From contig JAEUIQ010000029.1 in NCBI GenBank assembly GCA_016794985.1, positions 22,591 through 86,590 of the forward strand: a DNA stretch of 64,000 nt. Reading direction: 5' to 3'. Shown piece by piece: positions 17,358-27,214 of this stretch. Made by a program: the position numbers and the translations under genes. The stretch is from Planctomycetaceae bacterium (lineage in GTDB: Bacteria > Planctomycetota > Planctomycetia > Pirellulales > Pirellulaceae). The number at the start of each line of letters is the position of its first letter. The first letter of the stretch is position 1. The notes below the pieces were generated by a model. That model saw nothing but the letters and a program-made list of their open reading frames with translations, did no database searches and was not told the origin of the DNA.

Positions 17358-18506
17358 CTATCGACTAGAAAATCCGAAGACGGTTTGCGTCTTATACGTT
17401 TGGCCTGGCTTTAAGATCGTCGAGGGAAAGTTTGGTTGGTTCGGACTGTCTGGATAGTGTTGCGTCTCTAAGCAGAAGCCACCACGATGTACATAAGCTT
17501 GACCCGACTTGCCCTGCAAACGGCCATCCAAAAAGTTGCCGCAATAGAATTGGATTCCAGGCTCCGTCGTGTGAATGGTCAGCACGCGCCCGGTCGTCGG
17601 TTCGTAAACTTCGGCGGCGAAACGCATGTCGCCGCTGCCCGGTTTCGATGACGCCTCGTTTAGAACCCAATTATGATCGAACCCCCCACCGAATCGGAGT
17701 TGTTCGTCGTCGGCGTTAATGTCGCGACCGATGGCTTTGGGCTTGCGAAAATCAAATGGTGTCCCTGCGACGGGGGCTATTTCCCCAGTCGGGATCAGCG
17801 TTTCATCAACGGGCGTGTAGTGCGAAGCGTGTAACGTCAATTCATGCCCCAAGATATCACCCTGGCCTTCACCCTTTAGATTGAAGTAAGTGTGCTGAGT
17901 TAAATTCACGGGCGTTGCCTTGTCGGTCGTCGCCAGATAGTCCACCACCAGTTGATTCTTTTCAGTCAAGGTGTACGTCACTTGAACCTGCAAATTGCCG
18001 GGATAGCCTTCCTCGCGATCTTTGGCCAAGTACTTGAGCACAACATGTTGGCCAGCTTGATCTACTTTCGTTTCTGCATCCCAAACAACCTTATCAAAAC
18101 CAATCACACCGCCGTGCAAAGCGTTAGGACCGTTGTTGACGGCCAACTTGTATTCTTTACCATCGATCGAAAACTTGCCCCCCGCAATGCGGTTGCCGTA
18201 GCGGCCGACGATCGCACCAAAATACGGCTTGTCCACCGCATTGATGTATCCCGACACATCGTTGTATCCCAGCGCGATATCACCCAATTTCCCCTCACGG
18301 TCGGGAACAACAATCGAAGTGATGATCGCCCCAAAATTGGTCACATGTACTTCGAGCCCATGAGAGTTCTTCAGCTTATAGAGTTTGATTATGGAAAAGT
18401 CTTCGACGGCAATCTCGTCTGCTCCTTGAACGCCAGCCGCAAAGTAACCTGCTGTCATCAATACACTCAAGCCCGCCATCAACGAAACCAATATCTGACG
18501 CCGCAT
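17358..18506 (-). CDS. Exported aldose 1-epimerase (galactose mutarotase family)
   Basis: Interconverts alpha and beta anomers of aldoses. The N-terminus (RRQILVSLMAGLSVLMTAGYFAAGVQGAD) is a signal peptide, so the enzyme works outside the cytoplasm. Family blocks are HVTNFGAIITSIVVPDREGK, GRYGNRIAGGKF, NALHGGVIGFDKVVW with a substrate His, LTQHTYFNL with the catalytic His, GFDHNWVLN and GGFCLETQHYPDSPN with the catalytic Glu. Mature length about 350 residues is usual. The symporter gene starts 167 bases downstream on the same strand, so a periplasmic mutarotase may feed the right anomer to the transporter. The last point is inference. Confidence 0.92.
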   Translation of the reverse strand: MRRQILVSLMAGLSVLMTAGYFAAGVQGADEIAVEDFSIIKLYKLKNSHGLEVHVTNFGAIITSIVVPDREGKLGDIALGYNDVSGYINAVDKPYFGAIVGRYGNRIAGGKFSIDGKEYKLAVNNGPNALHGGVIGFDKVVWDAETKVDQAGQHVVLKYLAKDREEGYPGNLQVQVTYTLTEKNQLVVDYLATTDKATPVNLTQHTYFNLKGEGQGDILGHELTLHASHYTPVDETLIPTGEIAPVAGTPFDFRKPKAIGRDINADDEQLRFGGGFDHNWVLNEASSKPGSGDMRFAAEVYEPTTGRVLTIHTTEPGIQFYCGNFLDGRLQGKSGQAYVHRGGFCLETQHYPDSPNQPNFPSTILKPGQTYKTQTVFGFSSR

Positions 18507-18747
18507 TGCAATCGCTTTCCCAGGAATTTATGGACCACTCGCTTTTCCCCAGTCGCCCATTATCACTCAAAGCGCTCACCCCAGCAACGGCTCGGGGACG
18601 GCCAACGGCGCGAGCTTGAGGTGGGTCGAAATTCCCTTGGCGGTTCAAGAAAGTCTCCGCCCGGCTCGAGGCCGAGTTTATCTCGGTGGAAGCCAAAATT
18701 CACCGCCGGCACGGACCAATCCACGACAACCAGTCCTTCGCACAGCC
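18507..18747. other. Intergenic, upstream region of the epimerase-symporter unit
   Basis: No supported gene. A minus-strand open frame through 18563-18841 runs across the terminator hairpin and has no motif. The promoter of the epimerase gene must lie here. Confidence 0.4.
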
Positions 18748-18785
18748 CAAAAACACACGCCAACGAGTTCACGTCGTTGGCGTGC
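18748..18785 (-). terminator. Intrinsic terminator of the beta-lactamase-like gene
   Basis: CACGCCAACGA (18756-18766) and TCGTTGGCGTG (18774-18784) form a perfect 11-bp stem with a 7-base loop. On the minus strand it is followed by GTGTTTTTG. It lies about 100 bases past the stop of the minus-strand hydrolase gene ending at 18881. Confidence 0.85.
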
Positions 18786-18880
18786 GAGGTTTCAAGACTA
18801 GGGCGGATAAACTCGAAATTCATTCCTCCTTTCAATAGCACGCCATTTGTTTTGCTACGAGTTCTTTGGGCCAGCTCCTC

Positions 18881-20755
18881 CTACGACTTTGGTGGGCGCG
18901 GTGGGATTCGGGTTGGCCGAGCCGGACGTCGGGATGGCGGTAAGCTCTCAGCTGGCTTGTTTTTCTCCTGCGAATCGCGTGCTCCGTTGTCGCGATTGGG
19001 GTTTGGACGCGGGACTCGTGGTCGCGGTGTTCCGGGGCGTGGTCGAGCGACTTCGTCATTCGCAGTTCCGGAATTTTCTCTCACGATTCCTGGTCGTGAA
19101 GTGCCGGGTCGCGACGAGTCTGGATGGCGCTGGGGAGCTTGATTGTCACTGGCGGTTCTCTGGAGGTCGCCGATTCCGCCGGGAAGGTTCACCACCAACT
19201 TCGCGGTGTTGTTCGCTTCGCTTGTTTCGGCAATACGACCATTGGGCGACATCGAAGTGTCGGCAGCGGCGATCGGGGCGTCAGCAACCGCGAAGAACTC
19301 GAACTTGCGACCGCCCATGACTTTGCCCGGGTCGTTGATTTTCACCTTGCCGCTAGACTTCTTCTTCACACCGTTGGGAGCCAAGGTCTCCATGAAGCCA
19401 GACCAACGATATTGATTGTCCAAACGAATGCCGTTGACGAATTGGATATTGGCGGGTCCTTGTCCTTGATTCTTCACTTCGAATTCGAAGCCGATCTCCC
19501 AAGCGCCGTTCGCGTAGCTGGGGCCGCTGGTTCGTTTGAAGTTTTCCACGATCAAGTCCGCCGACTTGCCACTGGCACCTTCACTGTTTAGCAAAATGTC
19601 GCGAAGCTCTTTGCCCAACTCCGTGGCACCACCACTTTCCCAGCGATTGGTCAACACCACCATCACCATGCGTCGTTCGGGAATGCACCACATGTAGGTG
19701 CTGGCTCCTGGTTGACCACCGTTCTTGGCAAAAACTTCCACACCGTTTTCGATGGCGTGCGAGCAACCTAACGCGTAGCTGTCGCTGGGATCCAATCGCT
19801 TCATCAGCTTCTTCACGTTTGCCGCCGAGATGATTTTTCCGTCGCAGAGCTTGATGCCAAACTTCAACAGATCCAAACCCGAGCATTCGAGTCCGCCGCC
19901 CAAAACCTTCCACGACAATGGCTCGCGTTCTATCTCTCGATTACCCGACGCAACCGAGTCGGAATCGTTGAGTGTGTAAATGGAAACCCGTTGTGGTTGA
20001 TGCACACTGAGATCTTCCGCCGCCAAAGTGCCAAGTCCGTGCGGATTGGCCAATGTCTGTTGGACCAATTGGGCCGTTGATTTGCCGGTCGCTTGCTCCA
20101 AGCACGCACCGAGAATCGTGTATCCATGCGAACTGTAATGGTACGAACCGATGGGTCCCGCCAGCGGGTCATGCCAAAATTGTTGGGCAGCTTCCAAACT
20201 CGTCGCGTAGGTTTGCTGATCCCAACCGGAGGGACTTTGATCCGAGGTCGGCTCGTTGTAGTGGCGCACACCACTCCGGCACGAAACCAAGTCGCGGACC
20301 TTATATGCATGATGTGCCGGGATGTCGCTCAACAAATCCGACACGTTGGCCGACATCGTGATGTTTCCCTTTTCTTCCTCGCGTAAAGTTAGGACTGCAG
20401 CTAACAATTTTGACACGGAAGCCAAGCGAAACACATGGTTCTCATTGACTTTAGTTTGCGAGGCAACATCAGCGAAGCCCAAGTTTTTCTTGTAGACCAA
20501 CATGCCATCACGAGCGTACAAGACGACGAGTCCTGGCAGTTTTTTCTCGGTGAAGTGCGCTTCCACGGCTCGGTCCAGTTCTGAATTAACGTTCGGAGCC
20601 GCAAACCCAGTCGCCCCAGTGGATGGAGTCCCATCTTGCTGGCTCGCCGGTCCCACTCCACGACCCACACGCACTTGCGCGACGGAGGTCGCGGGCCAAG
20701 CCAATGCCCAGCCAACATACAAACACAGGCAAATCCAATTCATGTCCTTCAACAT
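18881..20755 (-). CDS. Secreted serine beta-lactamase-like hydrolase with CARDB domain and Pro/Arg-rich tail
   Basis: After a signal peptide (WICLCLYVGWALAWPATSVAQ) residues ~65-370 form a class-C beta-lactamase/DD-peptidase fold: FRLASVSKLLAAVLTL with the SxxK nucleophile, YHYSSHGYTILGACLEQ with the YxN-like Tyr, and later AKNGGQPG in place of the KTG box. Such proteins are peptidases, esterases or amidases; a true antibiotic-degrading role is not suggested. Residues ~395-525 (LIVENFKRTSG to TSEANNTAKLVVNLPGG) resemble a CARDB adhesion-type beta domain. The last ~95 residues are Pro/Arg-rich and disordered (PRPGTPRPRVPRPNPNRD). Start ATG 20755 has an AAGGAAC site. It is a single-gene unit with its own terminator. 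Confidence 0.82.
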   Translation of the reverse strand: MLKDMNWICLCLYVGWALAWPATSVAQVRVGRGVGPASQQDGTPSTGATGFAAPNVNSELDRAVEAHFTEKKLPGLVVLYARDGMLVYKKNLGFADVASQTKVNENHVFRLASVSKLLAAVLTLREEEKGNITMSANVSDLLSDIPAHHAYKVRDLVSCRSGVRHYNEPTSDQSPSGWDQQTYATSLEAAQQFWHDPLAGPIGSYHYSSHGYTILGACLEQATGKSTAQLVQQTLANPHGLGTLAAEDLSVHQPQRVSIYTLNDSDSVASGNREIEREPLSWKVLGGGLECSGLDLLKFGIKLCDGKIISAANVKKLMKRLDPSDSYALGCSHAIENGVEVFAKNGGQPGASTYMWCIPERRMVMVVLTNRWESGGATELGKELRDILLNSEGASGKSADLIVENFKRTSGPSYANGAWEIGFEFEVKNQGQGPANIQFVNGIRLDNQYRWSGFMETLAPNGVKKKSSGKVKINDPGKVMGGRKFEFFAVADAPIAAADTSMSPNGRIAETSEANNTAKLVVNLPGGIGDLQRTASDNQAPQRHPDSSRPGTSRPGIVRENSGTANDEVARPRPGTPRPRVPRPNPNRDNGARDSQEKNKPAESLPPSRRPARPTRIPPRPPKS

Positions 20756-21113
20756 GATCTGTTCCTTTACTAAACACGGACCAAGGGATAAGTTGACAAG
20801 CAGCTCTGGTTAGGTCATCGCGTTTTGCCGACAGCATCGGGGAAACACCCACCGAATGCGGCGAAGTCCGGATCGACACCCGTCAAGGTCGGTAGACTAT
20901 CTGCTACCAATGGGCTCGCCGGAAACCCGCCATCGCGACAGGAAATTAGAGGAAGAAACGGAGGGCGATCCGCGTACCCGTCGCCTGACCGCGTTAAATC
21001 CCCACCGCGATGGCCGACTTCGGACAATCGCTTTGCTCGCTTAATCGGTCCTGGCAAGGTATAATGAGACCTCCCGACTCCCGCCGATAAGTTCCCACCT
21101 GTTCGAGACTTGG
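20756..21113. other. Intergenic region between divergent genes
   Basis: This stretch of about 360 bases separates the beta-lactamase-like gene (minus) from the DUF1549 gene (plus). TATAAT at 21060-21065, 49 bases before the start at 21114, is a possible -10 box, but no good -35 is at the right distance. Nothing else was recognised. Confidence 0.4.
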
Positions 21114-24100
21114 ATGATGCGATTTGCTCCGTTAATGTGTTGCACCGTGCTGATGTTTGTTGAAAGACTCGTCTTTGGGGTTGTGATTCCCGACGAACCG
21201 GCGCCCCAACTGGATTTCAATCGCGATATTCGCCCGATCCTTTCCAATCACTGTTTCCGTTGTCACGGCCCGGATGAAGAAGAACGAGGTGGTGGCGGAG
21301 AGCATGGCCTGCGGCTAGATTCGCCAAAGGGTTGGAGCGAGGACTTGGGCGGGCATTTTGCAATCATTCCGGGTCGGCCGGACGAAAGCGAATTGTTGGC
21401 CCGAGTCAGTAGCGACGATGATTCCCTGGTCATGCCGCCGCCGGAAGCAGGAACACGACTAACCGCTGACGAAATCGCACGCTTGCGACAATGGATTGCG
21501 GATGGAGCGGCTTATTCCCAGCATTGGTCATATGTGGTCCCACAGCGCCCCAGTGTGCCGGAACTTACGGACGCGAGCGCCCAAGCTTGGGTGAAGAATC
21601 CCATCGATCATTTCGTTCTACGACGACTGCAACAAGAGAATCTTGCACCGCAACGGGAAGCCGATCGCTACGCTTTGATTCGACGAGTGGCCTTGGATGT
21701 GACCGGTCTGCCACCGACTTGGGAGGAAGTCCAAGAGTTTGTGCAGGACAACTCGCCGGAGGCCTACGAAAAAATGGTCGATCACTTCCTAGCCAAGGAA
21801 TCCTACGGTGAACACTGGGCTCGAATGTGGTTGGACTTGGCTCGATACGCCGACTCGGCGGGCTATGCCGACGATCCAGCGCGGACCATTTGGGTCTACC
21901 GCGACTACGTCATTAAGGCATTCAACCAAAACATGCCATTTGATCAGTTCACGATCGAACAGATCGCGGGCGACCTACTGCCAAACCCCACCGGCGATCA
22001 AATCATCGCGACGGCGTTTCATCGCAACACGCTGACCAACAACGAAGGTGGCACCAATGATGAAGAGTTCCGCAACGTGGCAATCGTGGATCGCGTCAAT
22101 ACGACTTACGCCGTCTGGATGGGCACAACGATGACCTGTGCCCAATGTCACACTCACAAGTACGATCCGTTGACCCAAGCCGAGTACTTTCAATCGTTTG
22201 CATTCTTCAACAACACGGAAGATGCCGATCGTGGTGATGAATCACCGCTGCATGAAGTCTGGACCGAATCCCAACTTCACGAACGCCAACGATTGCAATT
22301 GGTCTTGGCAGAGAACGAAGCCATCTTAGGGCAGATGACTCCCGAACTACAGAATTCGCTTCAAGTTTGGGAAACCAAGCTGCCACAACAGCCAAGTTGG
22401 CAAACTCCGGTGGTCATGTCGGCCAAGAGCGAAGGCGGGATCGGGCTGGCGATTGACGCGGCATCCAATTCAATTCGTAGCGTACAAGCTGTAGCCAAGG
22501 ATAACTACGAGATAGAATTGGATTTGTCAGCCTTGATTGCGAATGAGACAACGACACTCACGGCGATTCAACTGGAAGCACTCGCGGATAGCTCATTGCC
22601 CGGCAACGGTCCCGGTTGGAGTGGCGGCAATTTCGTGCTGAGTGAAGTGAAAGCGGCCATTGTACGAGAGACTTCCCCGACGATTTCTGGTAAGTATGTC
22701 CGAGTAGAACTTCCAGGCACTGGCCGCATTCTGTCGCTGGCGGAAGTCGAAATTTTCTCGCAAGGAGCGAATGTCGCCCCAAGCGGAACCGCAGCGCAAA
22801 GTAGCACGGCGTTTGAAGGCGTGGCCCAACGCGCCATTGATGGCAATACCGACGGAAGTTACTTCAACTCCAACTCTGTCACGCATTCCGAATCGAACGC
22901 GACCGATCCATGGTGGGAAGTTGAATTGAACCAATCGTTGCCCATCGAACGACTTGTGATTTGGAATCGTACCGACGGTGGCGCTGCAATCATGGAGCGA
23001 TTGAATGGCGCTATCGTCAAGGTATTGAATCAAGAACGAAAGCTGGTTTGGGAAGGTCGCGTGACGGACACTTCTCGACCGGACTTTGGCTTGAGTGTGG
23101 ATGGCTCGCTTTCCTTGTCGTTTGGTGCAGCTTTTGCCGACTTCAATCAAGATGGATTCAACGCGTCCAGCTTGTTGGCCACGCCGATTGATCTACAAAA
23201 GGGCTGGGCTGTCGGCGGGAGTACTGGGCGGGATCATCAATTGACATTGGTTCTCGCCGAGCCAGCGATTGTCAATGCGGGCAGTCGTTTGAAGTTGACT
23301 TTGTTTCAACAGTCTCCGCACACGTCACACAATTTGGGCAAGTTCCGAATTCAAGCGACGACCGATCCATCCATTACGCAATGGGCCGCGATTCCTCCGC
23401 AAATTCAATCGATCGTTAAAACGGACGCAGCTCAGCGGAGCAATGAACAAGTCAGCCAACTGGAAGCTTATTATCGCTCGGTGGCACCGGAGCTAGAGGC
23501 GGCTCGCCAACAAGTCGCCTCGGCACGGACGGAATTGGCGGCACTTAAGCCAGTATCAACCGTCCCTGTCATGCGAGAATTGCCGCAGACACGGCAACGA
23601 GTTACCAAGATCCACAACCGAGGCAACTTCATGGACTTGGGTGATGAAGTTCAACCGGCGATTCCCGCCGTGTTTCAAGTCGGTGGAGAAGCTGTAGCGG
23701 ATCGCTTGGGTCTCGCGCGGTGGCTCGTTTCTCGCGACAATCCACTGACGGCTCGTGTCACGGTCAATCGTCATTGGGAGCAGTTGTTTGGTGCGGGTAT
23801 CGTGGCCACCTCTGAAGAGTTTGGTTCGCAGGGCGATTTGCCGACTCATCCGGAACTATTGGATTGGTTGGCGGTCGAGTTTATGGAACAAGGCTGGGAC
23901 ATGAAGCGATTGCTCAAGACCATGTTGCTCAGTGCGACGTATCGCCAGAGTTCTAAAGTCAGTCGCGAGTTGGCCGAACTGGATCCGGAAAACCGTTTGT
24001 TTGCTCGTGGGCCGAGATTTCGCTTGCCAGCCGAGACGATTCGTGATCAAGCGTTAGCGCTGGCGGGACTGCTGAGTCCCAAACTTTATGGCCCGCCCGT

Positions 24101-24638
24101 CAAACCACCACAACCGTCGTTGGGCTTGGCAGCGGCGTTTGGTTCCAGCACCGATTGGCAAACGAGTAGCGGGGAAGATCGCTATCGCCGAGGAATTTAT
24201 ACGACCATGCGGCGTTCGAATCCTTATCCGTCGATGTTTACCTTTGATGCCCCCAATCGCGAAGTGTGTACCCTGCGGCGGATTCGGACGAATACTCCGT
24301 TGCAAGCGTTGGTGACCATGAACGATCCGGTGTACATCGAAGCGGCGCAAGCCTTTGCTCGTAAAGTCGTCGAACAAGGGGACTCGTTGGATCAACGTAT
24401 CGAATGGGCCTTGCAGCAGGCATTGGCAAGACCGGTCAACTCCGGTGAAGTGCAAGTCCTGAGGACTCTCTATGAAAACGCGGTCGCCGCATTACGCGAC
24501 CAACCGGAAGAGTCTAAGAAGTTGGCCACCGAACCACTGGGTCCAATTCCCGAAGGCCGAGACATCGTTGACTTGGCCGCCTGGACGGTCGTCGCCAACG
24601 CCATCATGAACCTGGATGAATTCCTCATGCGCCGCTAA
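21114..24638 (+). CDS. Secreted PSCyt1-DUF1549-DUF1553 protein with an inserted discoidin-like domain
   Basis: A 1174-residue planctomycete-type protein. The signal peptide is followed by a c-type heme site (HCFRCHG, about residue 44) in a PSCyt1 domain; a further CxxCH (CAQCHTHK) lies in the DUF1549 part, which spans roughly 155-370 (NPIDHFVLRRLQQENLAP, YGEHWARMWLDLARYADS, YRDYVIKAFNQNMPFDQFT). The DUF1553 part is about 865-1130 (LARWLVSRDNPLTARVTVNR, TYRQSSKV, NTPLQALVTMNDP). In between, about 540-670, KYVRVELPGTGRILSLAEVE and NATDPWWEVELNQSLPIERL look like an F5/8 type C (fucolectin/discoidin) sugar-binding domain. Function is unproven; links to polysaccharide breakdown are often proposed. 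A DUF1501 gene follows after 85 bases, the usual partner. Confidence 0.9.
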   Translation: MMRFAPLMCCTVLMFVERLVFGVVIPDEPAPQLDFNRDIRPILSNHCFRCHGPDEEERGGGGEHGLRLDSPKGWSEDLGGHFAIIPGRPDESELLARVSSDDDSLVMPPPEAGTRLTADEIARLRQWIADGAAYSQHWSYVVPQRPSVPELTDASAQAWVKNPIDHFVLRRLQQENLAPQREADRYALIRRVALDVTGLPPTWEEVQEFVQDNSPEAYEKMVDHFLAKESYGEHWARMWLDLARYADSAGYADDPARTIWVYRDYVIKAFNQNMPFDQFTIEQIAGDLLPNPTGDQIIATAFHRNTLTNNEGGTNDEEFRNVAIVDRVNTTYAVWMGTTMTCAQCHTHKYDPLTQAEYFQSFAFFNNTEDADRGDESPLHEVWTESQLHERQRLQLVLAENEAILGQMTPELQNSLQVWETKLPQQPSWQTPVVMSAKSEGGIGLAIDAASNSIRSVQAVAKDNYEIELDLSALIANETTTLTAIQLEALADSSLPGNGPGWSGGNFVLSEVKAAIVRETSPTISGKYVRVELPGTGRILSLAEVEIFSQGANVAPSGTAAQSSTAFEGVAQRAIDGNTDGSYFNSNSVTHSESNATDPWWEVELNQSLPIERLVIWNRTDGGAAIMERLNGAIVKVLNQERKLVWEGRVTDTSRPDFGLSVDGSLSLSFGAAFADFNQDGFNASSLLATPIDLQKGWAVGGSTGRDHQLTLVLAEPAIVNAGSRLKLTLFQQSPHTSHNLGKFRIQATTDPSITQWAAIPPQIQSIVKTDAAQRSNEQVSQLEAYYRSVAPELEAARQQVASARTELAALKPVSTVPVMRELPQTRQRVTKIHNRGNFMDLGDEVQPAIPAVFQVGGEAVADRLGLARWLVSRDNPLTARVTVNRHWEQLFGAGIVATSEEFGSQGDLPTHPELLDWLAVEFMEQGWDMKRLLKTMLLSATYRQSSKVSRELAELDPENRLFARGPRFRLPAETIRDQALALAGLLSPKLYGPPVKPPQPSLGLAAAFGSSTDWQTSSGEDRYRRGIYTTMRRSNPYPSMFTFDAPNREVCTLRRIRTNTPLQALVTMNDPVYIEAAQAFARKVVEQGDSLDQRIEWALQQALARPVNSGEVQVLRTLYENAVAALRDQPEESKKLATEPLGPIPEGRDIVDLAAWTVVANAIMNLDEFLMRR

Positions 24639-24723
24639 TGCTGAGGTTACTATTTTCTAGCCATGTAAGTCGGAACTTGGTTAGGTTACTCCAAACTTCG
24701 AATCAATAAAAAAGGCCAAACGC

Positions 24724-26223
24724 ATGCAACCTCTCGCAAACGACCCTCGGCTAGAACAAATCGCTTGGCAAACGCGGCGACATTTTCTCAAAGCAGCGAC
24801 TGGCGGTTTGGGCGCGGTTGCTTTGACATCGCTACTTCAGCGAGAGAATCAAGCCAGTGCAGACTCGAGTGCTCCGTCGCGCAACGACGACCCCCGCGAT
24901 CCTGTCAATCCGCTCGCTCCACGCTCTCCCCATTTTGCCGCCAAAGCCAAGCGGGTTATCTACATTCATTGCACGGGTTCGCCACCGCACTTGGACATGT
25001 TCGATTACAAACCTGAATTGGTGGCTCGCAATGGCCAAGACTGTCCGGATTCGTTTTTGGCAGGCCGAACGTTCGCGTTTACTTCCGGCGTGCCCAAATT
25101 GTTAGGCACGCCGCGAGCGTTCACTCAGCATGGTTCGCAGGGGATGTGGATGAGTGACGCGATTCCCAACTTTCATGGCGTCGCGGACGAAATCTGCTTG
25201 ATCAAGTCGATGTTCACCGAACAATTCAATCATGCCCCGGCCGAGTTGTTGTTGTACACCGGTTCACCACGTTCGGGACGACCTTCGCTGGGGTCTTGGG
25301 TCACTTACGGGTTAGGGTCCGAAAACGAAAACTTGCCTGGTTTCGTGGTCTTGATTTCCAGTGGCGTGCAACCCAACGGCGGCAAGAACTCGTTTGGCAG
25401 TGGGTTTTTGCCCAGCGTGTATCAAGGCGTGCAATGTCGCTCGCAGGGCGACCCAGTGTTGTATGTCTCGGACCCCGCAGGCATGAGTCGGGAATTGCGC
25501 CGCTTGAGTTTGGATGCAATCGGTGAATTGAATCAAAAGCAAGCCGCGGAAATGGGGCACCCAGAAACAATAACTCGAATTGCGCAATACGAATTGGCGT
25601 TTCGCATGCAAATGTCGGTGCCAGAGGTGATGGATATTTCGCAGGAACCCGCGGAGGTGCTGGCTGCGTACGGGGCCCAACCGGGAGCATCTAGTCTGGC
25701 CAATAACTGCCTGTTGGCGCGGCGTTTGGTCGAGCAAGGCGTACGCTACGTGCAGCTGTTTGATTGGGGCTGGGACTTTCATGGCACTGGGCCTGGCGAA
25801 GATATTCGCGACGGTTTGACTAACAAATGCGCGACGATGGACAAGCCGGTTGCTGCGTTGATCAAGGACTTGAAACAGCGAGGCTTGTTGGATGACACCT
25901 TGATTGTTTGGGGTGGCGAATTTGGCAGAACGCCGTTTCGCGAAGGCCGAACGGCGGCCAGCAGTATCCTGGGCCGCGATCATTATCCCGACTGCTATTG
26001 TATGTTCTTAGCCGGCGGCGGAGTTCGCGGCGGTTTGACCTATGGTGAAACAGATGAACTGGGCTTTTCGGTGACGGAAAACAAAGTTCATGTCCATGAT
26101 TTACAAGCCACGATCTTGCATCAACTAGGTTTCGATCACACTCGCTTGACCTACCGCTTCCAAGGCCGCGACTATCGCTTGACGGATGTGCATGGGAATG
26201 TGGTACGTGAAATCATCAGTTAG
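24724..26223 (+). CDS. DUF1501 protein exported by the Tat pathway
   Basis: The N-terminus TRRHFLKAATGGLGAVALTS is a Tat signal (twin Arg then hydrophobic stretch). The body shows the DUF1501 family pattern: AKRVIYIHCTGSPPHLDMFDYKP, FNHAPAELLLYTGSPRSGRPSLGSWVTYGLG, SLANNCLLARRLVEQGVRYVQLF, WGGEFGRTPF and GRDHYPDCYCMFLAGGGV, an alkaline-phosphatase/sulfatase-superfamily look with candidate metal residues (D, E, H). It is second in an operon with the DUF1549/DUF1553 gene, the standard planctomycete pair; the Rpn gene starts 43 bases later. Biochemical role is not established. Confidence 0.9.
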   Translation: MQPLANDPRLEQIAWQTRRHFLKAATGGLGAVALTSLLQRENQASADSSAPSRNDDPRDPVNPLAPRSPHFAAKAKRVIYIHCTGSPPHLDMFDYKPELVARNGQDCPDSFLAGRTFAFTSGVPKLLGTPRAFTQHGSQGMWMSDAIPNFHGVADEICLIKSMFTEQFNHAPAELLLYTGSPRSGRPSLGSWVTYGLGSENENLPGFVVLISSGVQPNGGKNSFGSGFLPSVYQGVQCRSQGDPVLYVSDPAGMSRELRRLSLDAIGELNQKQAAEMGHPETITRIAQYELAFRMQMSVPEVMDISQEPAEVLAAYGAQPGASSLANNCLLARRLVEQGVRYVQLFDWGWDFHGTGPGEDIRDGLTNKCATMDKPVAALIKDLKQRGLLDDTLIVWGGEFGRTPFREGRTAASSILGRDHYPDCYCMFLAGGGVRGGLTYGETDELGFSVTENKVHVHDLQATILHQLGFDHTRLTYRFQGRDYRLTDVHGNVVREIIS

Positions 26224-26266
26224 TGTGATCGATCGCGCGACCCGTTCGAAGTATGGGGGATTGTAA

Positions 26267-27214
26267 ATGACGGAGTACGATTTGCCATGGAAAGAAATTT
26301 TTGATTCGTACTTGCAAGATTTCATGCAATTGTGTTTGCCGGAGGGTTATGAACTGATTGATTGGCATGCCCCGGTGGAGAATCAAGAGCAAGAACTGCC
26401 CAGGCTGTTTCCAGAGAGTCTGAGCGAAGGGCGGGTGGCCGACAAGCTTTTTCGTGTGCGAATCAAGGGGCAGTCGCAGCCGACGTGGGTAATGATCCAT
26501 ACCGAAGTACAGGTGTCGCGCACGCCAGATTTCGCACAACGGATGTTTGTCTGCTACTATCGGATTCTAGATCGTTTTCGGGAACCAGTCGTATGCATCG
26601 GTGTGATTGCCGACAAATCCAAAAAATGGCGGCCGAACCTATGGAAACAATCCGTGATGAAGTGCCAAGTCCAGTTTGACTTTCCCATTGTGAAGTTGAA
26701 CGACTACTCGGGGCGACTAGAAGAACTGGAAGTCTCCGATAATCCGTTTGCCACCGTGATCTTGGCTCATTTGCTCTCACAGGCCTCAGCTAAGGAGCCT
26801 GAAGCTCGGTTTCGCTTTAAAGTGGAGTTGGTTCGACGTTTGTACGATAAACTTTGGGAGGCAGAGGATATTCGTCGTTTGTTTCGGTTTATTGATTGGG
26901 TATTGGACTTGCCCAGGGACTTTGCGGTACAATTTAAGGACCACGTTCACCAAATCGAAATGGAGAAACAAATGCCCTACATAACATCGATTGAAAAGTT
27001 AGCCAAGTTGGAGGGCGAAGCCATTGGCGAGACACGTGGTGAAGCACGAGGTGAAGCACGTGGGGATGCCCGCGGACAAACCAAAGGCAAAATCAAAACG
27101 TTTCAGGAGCTTTTGGGACTGGCTATTTCCTCAGACTCCGAGCTGGATTCGCTCACCGACGAAGCCAGAGAAAAGCTCTTGCTTGAACTTCGACAAAGTT
27201 TTGCCGCACGGTAG
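26267..27214 (+). CDS. Rpn/YhgA-like PD-(D/E)XK nuclease family protein
   Basis: The 315-residue protein has the Rpn (recombination-promoting nuclease, transposase_31) layout. ADKLFRVRIKGQ and VMIHTEVQVSRTPDFAQRMF give the D...ExQ form of the PD-(D/E)XK site, followed by RILDRFREPVVCIGVIAD. A helical region with FRFIDWVLDLPRD is next, then the typical Gly/Glu/Arg repeat linker (IGETRGEARGEARGDARGQT) and the tail LTDEAREKLLLELRQSF. Rpn proteins of E. coli are DNA nucleases that raise RecA-independent recombination. It follows the DUF1501 gene on the same strand, but that may be chance insertion. Its last ~80 bases are nearly repeated at 36985. Confidence 0.82.
   Translation: MTEYDLPWKEIFDSYLQDFMQLCLPEGYELIDWHAPVENQEQELPRLFPESLSEGRVADKLFRVRIKGQSQPTWVMIHTEVQVSRTPDFAQRMFVCYYRILDRFREPVVCIGVIADKSKKWRPNLWKQSVMKCQVQFDFPIVKLNDYSGRLEELEVSDNPFATVILAHLLSQASAKEPEARFRFKVELVRRLYDKLWEAEDIRRLFRFIDWVLDLPRDFAVQFKDHVHQIEMEKQMPYITSIEKLAKLEGEAIGETRGEARGEARGDARGQTKGKIKTFQELLGLAISSDSELDSLTDEAREKLLLELRQSFAAR

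Noticed and set aside
17952..19142. Plus-strand open frame of 396 codons
   Set aside because: It runs antisense through the epimerase gene, the terminator hairpin and the beta-lactamase-like gene end; no motifs.
18881..20755. Antibiotic-resistance beta-lactamase
   Set aside because: The fold is shared with many peptidases and esterases, and the KTG box is altered; resistance is not supported.
26267..27214. Active transposon
   Set aside because: Rpn proteins are annotated as transposase-like, but there are no terminal inverted repeats or target duplications around the gene.
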